64,000 nt of DNA, taken from contig UZAN01040654.1 of assembly GCA_900618425.1 (NCBI GenBank), positions 6,374 to 70,373 of the forward strand, given 5' to 3'. Shown piece by piece: positions 62,801 through 64,000 of the stretch (its first letter is position 1; every line of letters begins with the position of its first letter). The notes beneath the pieces were generated by a model. It was not told the origin of the DNA. It saw only the letters and a list, made by a program, of their open reading frames with translations, and made no database searches. The translations under genes and the position numbers were made by a program. The stretch comes from Echinostoma caproni (lineage: Eukaryota; Platyhelminthes; Trematoda; Plagiorchiida; Echinostomatidae).

Positions 62801-64000
62801 AATTCATTTAGCATACGGTCTGTAATCTGACAATTCTGACGTATATACACATTGTGAAAGAGAAGGCAAGCACTGAGTGACGTTTCGACCCAACACTGTC
62901 GAATTACGCTTTTCGGCATGGCATGAATGTTTACTTCCCTCGAAATGAAGCTGTCACAGCCCGATTCAACCCAGTAGCATTTGTCCACATTCCGCAGGCC
63001 AAGAAGGAAAGTAAATCAATTGAATTGATTAGTTACAAGGCCCAGCTATTAGTGAAAAACTGACTGGAGTATTGGAATACTTCCGAGTTACCCGTTGCCC
63101 ACAAAACCGAGAAAACATCATAGACAAGAAAATGTCTCGGAGACTACTACAAGTATATGATCTTGGTATGCAAAGAATAGCATTATGAAATTTTTAAAAC
63201 TGGACGAAAGTGGTCTAGTGAATCGTTAAATGCGCAACGGAATGGATAAGCTTACAAACAGGATTATGGATACTCGCTGAGGTCCGTGTAAAGCGAATCC
63301 TATATTGTTTACCTGCGCATTCTACACGCACCTCCAATAGGTAGATCACTGATGGCGAACTCCGGTGAAAAAAGCTGACTGTGCATTGACAAAGAACGAA
63401 AGACAGAGCTAAATTGTGTATTGCATCAAAGTTTATCTAAACACTTTTAAAACATAAACCTCGGCTCATTCGAACAACAACGCTTTTGTTCGTCGAACGT
63501 TTGGCGTTTAGATGGGGTAGTGCCACTGTATACGTGCTGCTTCAAATCCGACAAAAACGTTTAGTTTGTAGGCCACATAGTTTCATCTAAGACAAACGGT
63601 CTCCGTGCTTGGTGAAACTGCGCTTTAGAAATGAATTCAAAAATAATATTGTACTCGAAATTGTAATTGAAATGATTGTAGCTAAGAGTTGAAGGGAACT
63701 GGATTCGATGCAAGCTATGCAAGGTTATTTAGTACTGATCTGCAGCATTGCAGGTTATCCACGGTTTCTTCAACGCTAAAACCTGAGGGCATAAAGTTCA
63801 TTCGCGCCAAGGGAGAGGGGGAGAGATGAAAATCGACTTCAGCGTGTTTGTCGATCAGGCTCTTAATTGGGGAACTACCCACTGCTATTGATCTGGAATC
63901 TTTGAATAACTGCACCCAATTAGATTAATACAGTAATATAAATATCAAACTTTTGCTTGTTTTCTTTGTTTATTGGATTTAAAACAAGCGTTACAATATA
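62801..64000. other. Non-coding stretch, no gene seen
   Basis: No exon or repeat is supportable to the window end. Confidence 0.4.

Noticed and set aside
1..64000. CRISPR arrays, bacterial operons, rRNA genes, telomeric repeats
   Set aside because: Looked for and not seen; the repeats here are eukaryotic transposons and microsatellites.

Overview
The window looks like eukaryotic, gene-poor, repeat-rich DNA from a metazoan draft assembly. A flatworm, probably a digenean fluke, is the best guess. That guess rests on the repeat mix: an RTE-type LINE, Penelope-like elements (PLEs) with a GIY-YIG nuclease domain, and tRNA-related SINEs that carry a hammerhead ribozyme, a combination well known from schistosomes. 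It is inference, because no host gene here identifies the species. There are no operons, bacterial promoters, CRISPR arrays or intact long ORFs. Most of the sequence reads as intron or intergenic DNA with microsatellites. Two N blocks (12925-13706 and 34199-34768) and six single Ns mark assembly joins.

Layout. 1-8.2 kb is mostly unannotatable, with one good candidate minus-strand exon (7687-7881) and then a foldback element with about 145-bp inverted arms (8226-8638). 10.1 kb holds a decayed SINE. 12.9-14.4 kb holds a minus-strand RTE LINE reverse-transcriptase remnant broken by a gap. 17.8-18.4 kb holds a PLE C-terminus with a GIY-YIG domain. 21.6 kb has a candidate terminal exon. Five copies of an unclassified repeat of about 610 bp lie at 24.8, 27.8, 35.6, 45.3 and 62.4 kb. 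42.3, 51.2 and 57 kb hold LINE 3' tails. 52.8-53.6 kb is a second, truncated PLE bounded by a 13-bp target-site duplication. A small MITE family is at 36.6 and 62.1 kb, and a near-perfect palindrome is at 61.7-62.1 kb.

The most notable system is a tRNA-related SINE family with a small type-I hammerhead ribozyme about 20 nt after its B box. Two copies (26013-26057 plus strand; 28447-28491 minus strand) keep the full catalytic core. A third (43698-43742) keeps all three helices but has two core substitutions. Stem sequences differ between copies yet still pair, which argues for past selection on the fold. A weaker hammerhead-like fold lies in the terminal repeat of the second PLE.

Nothing here can be joined into a complete host gene. 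The candidate exons lie far apart, on both strands, and have no recognisable domains.
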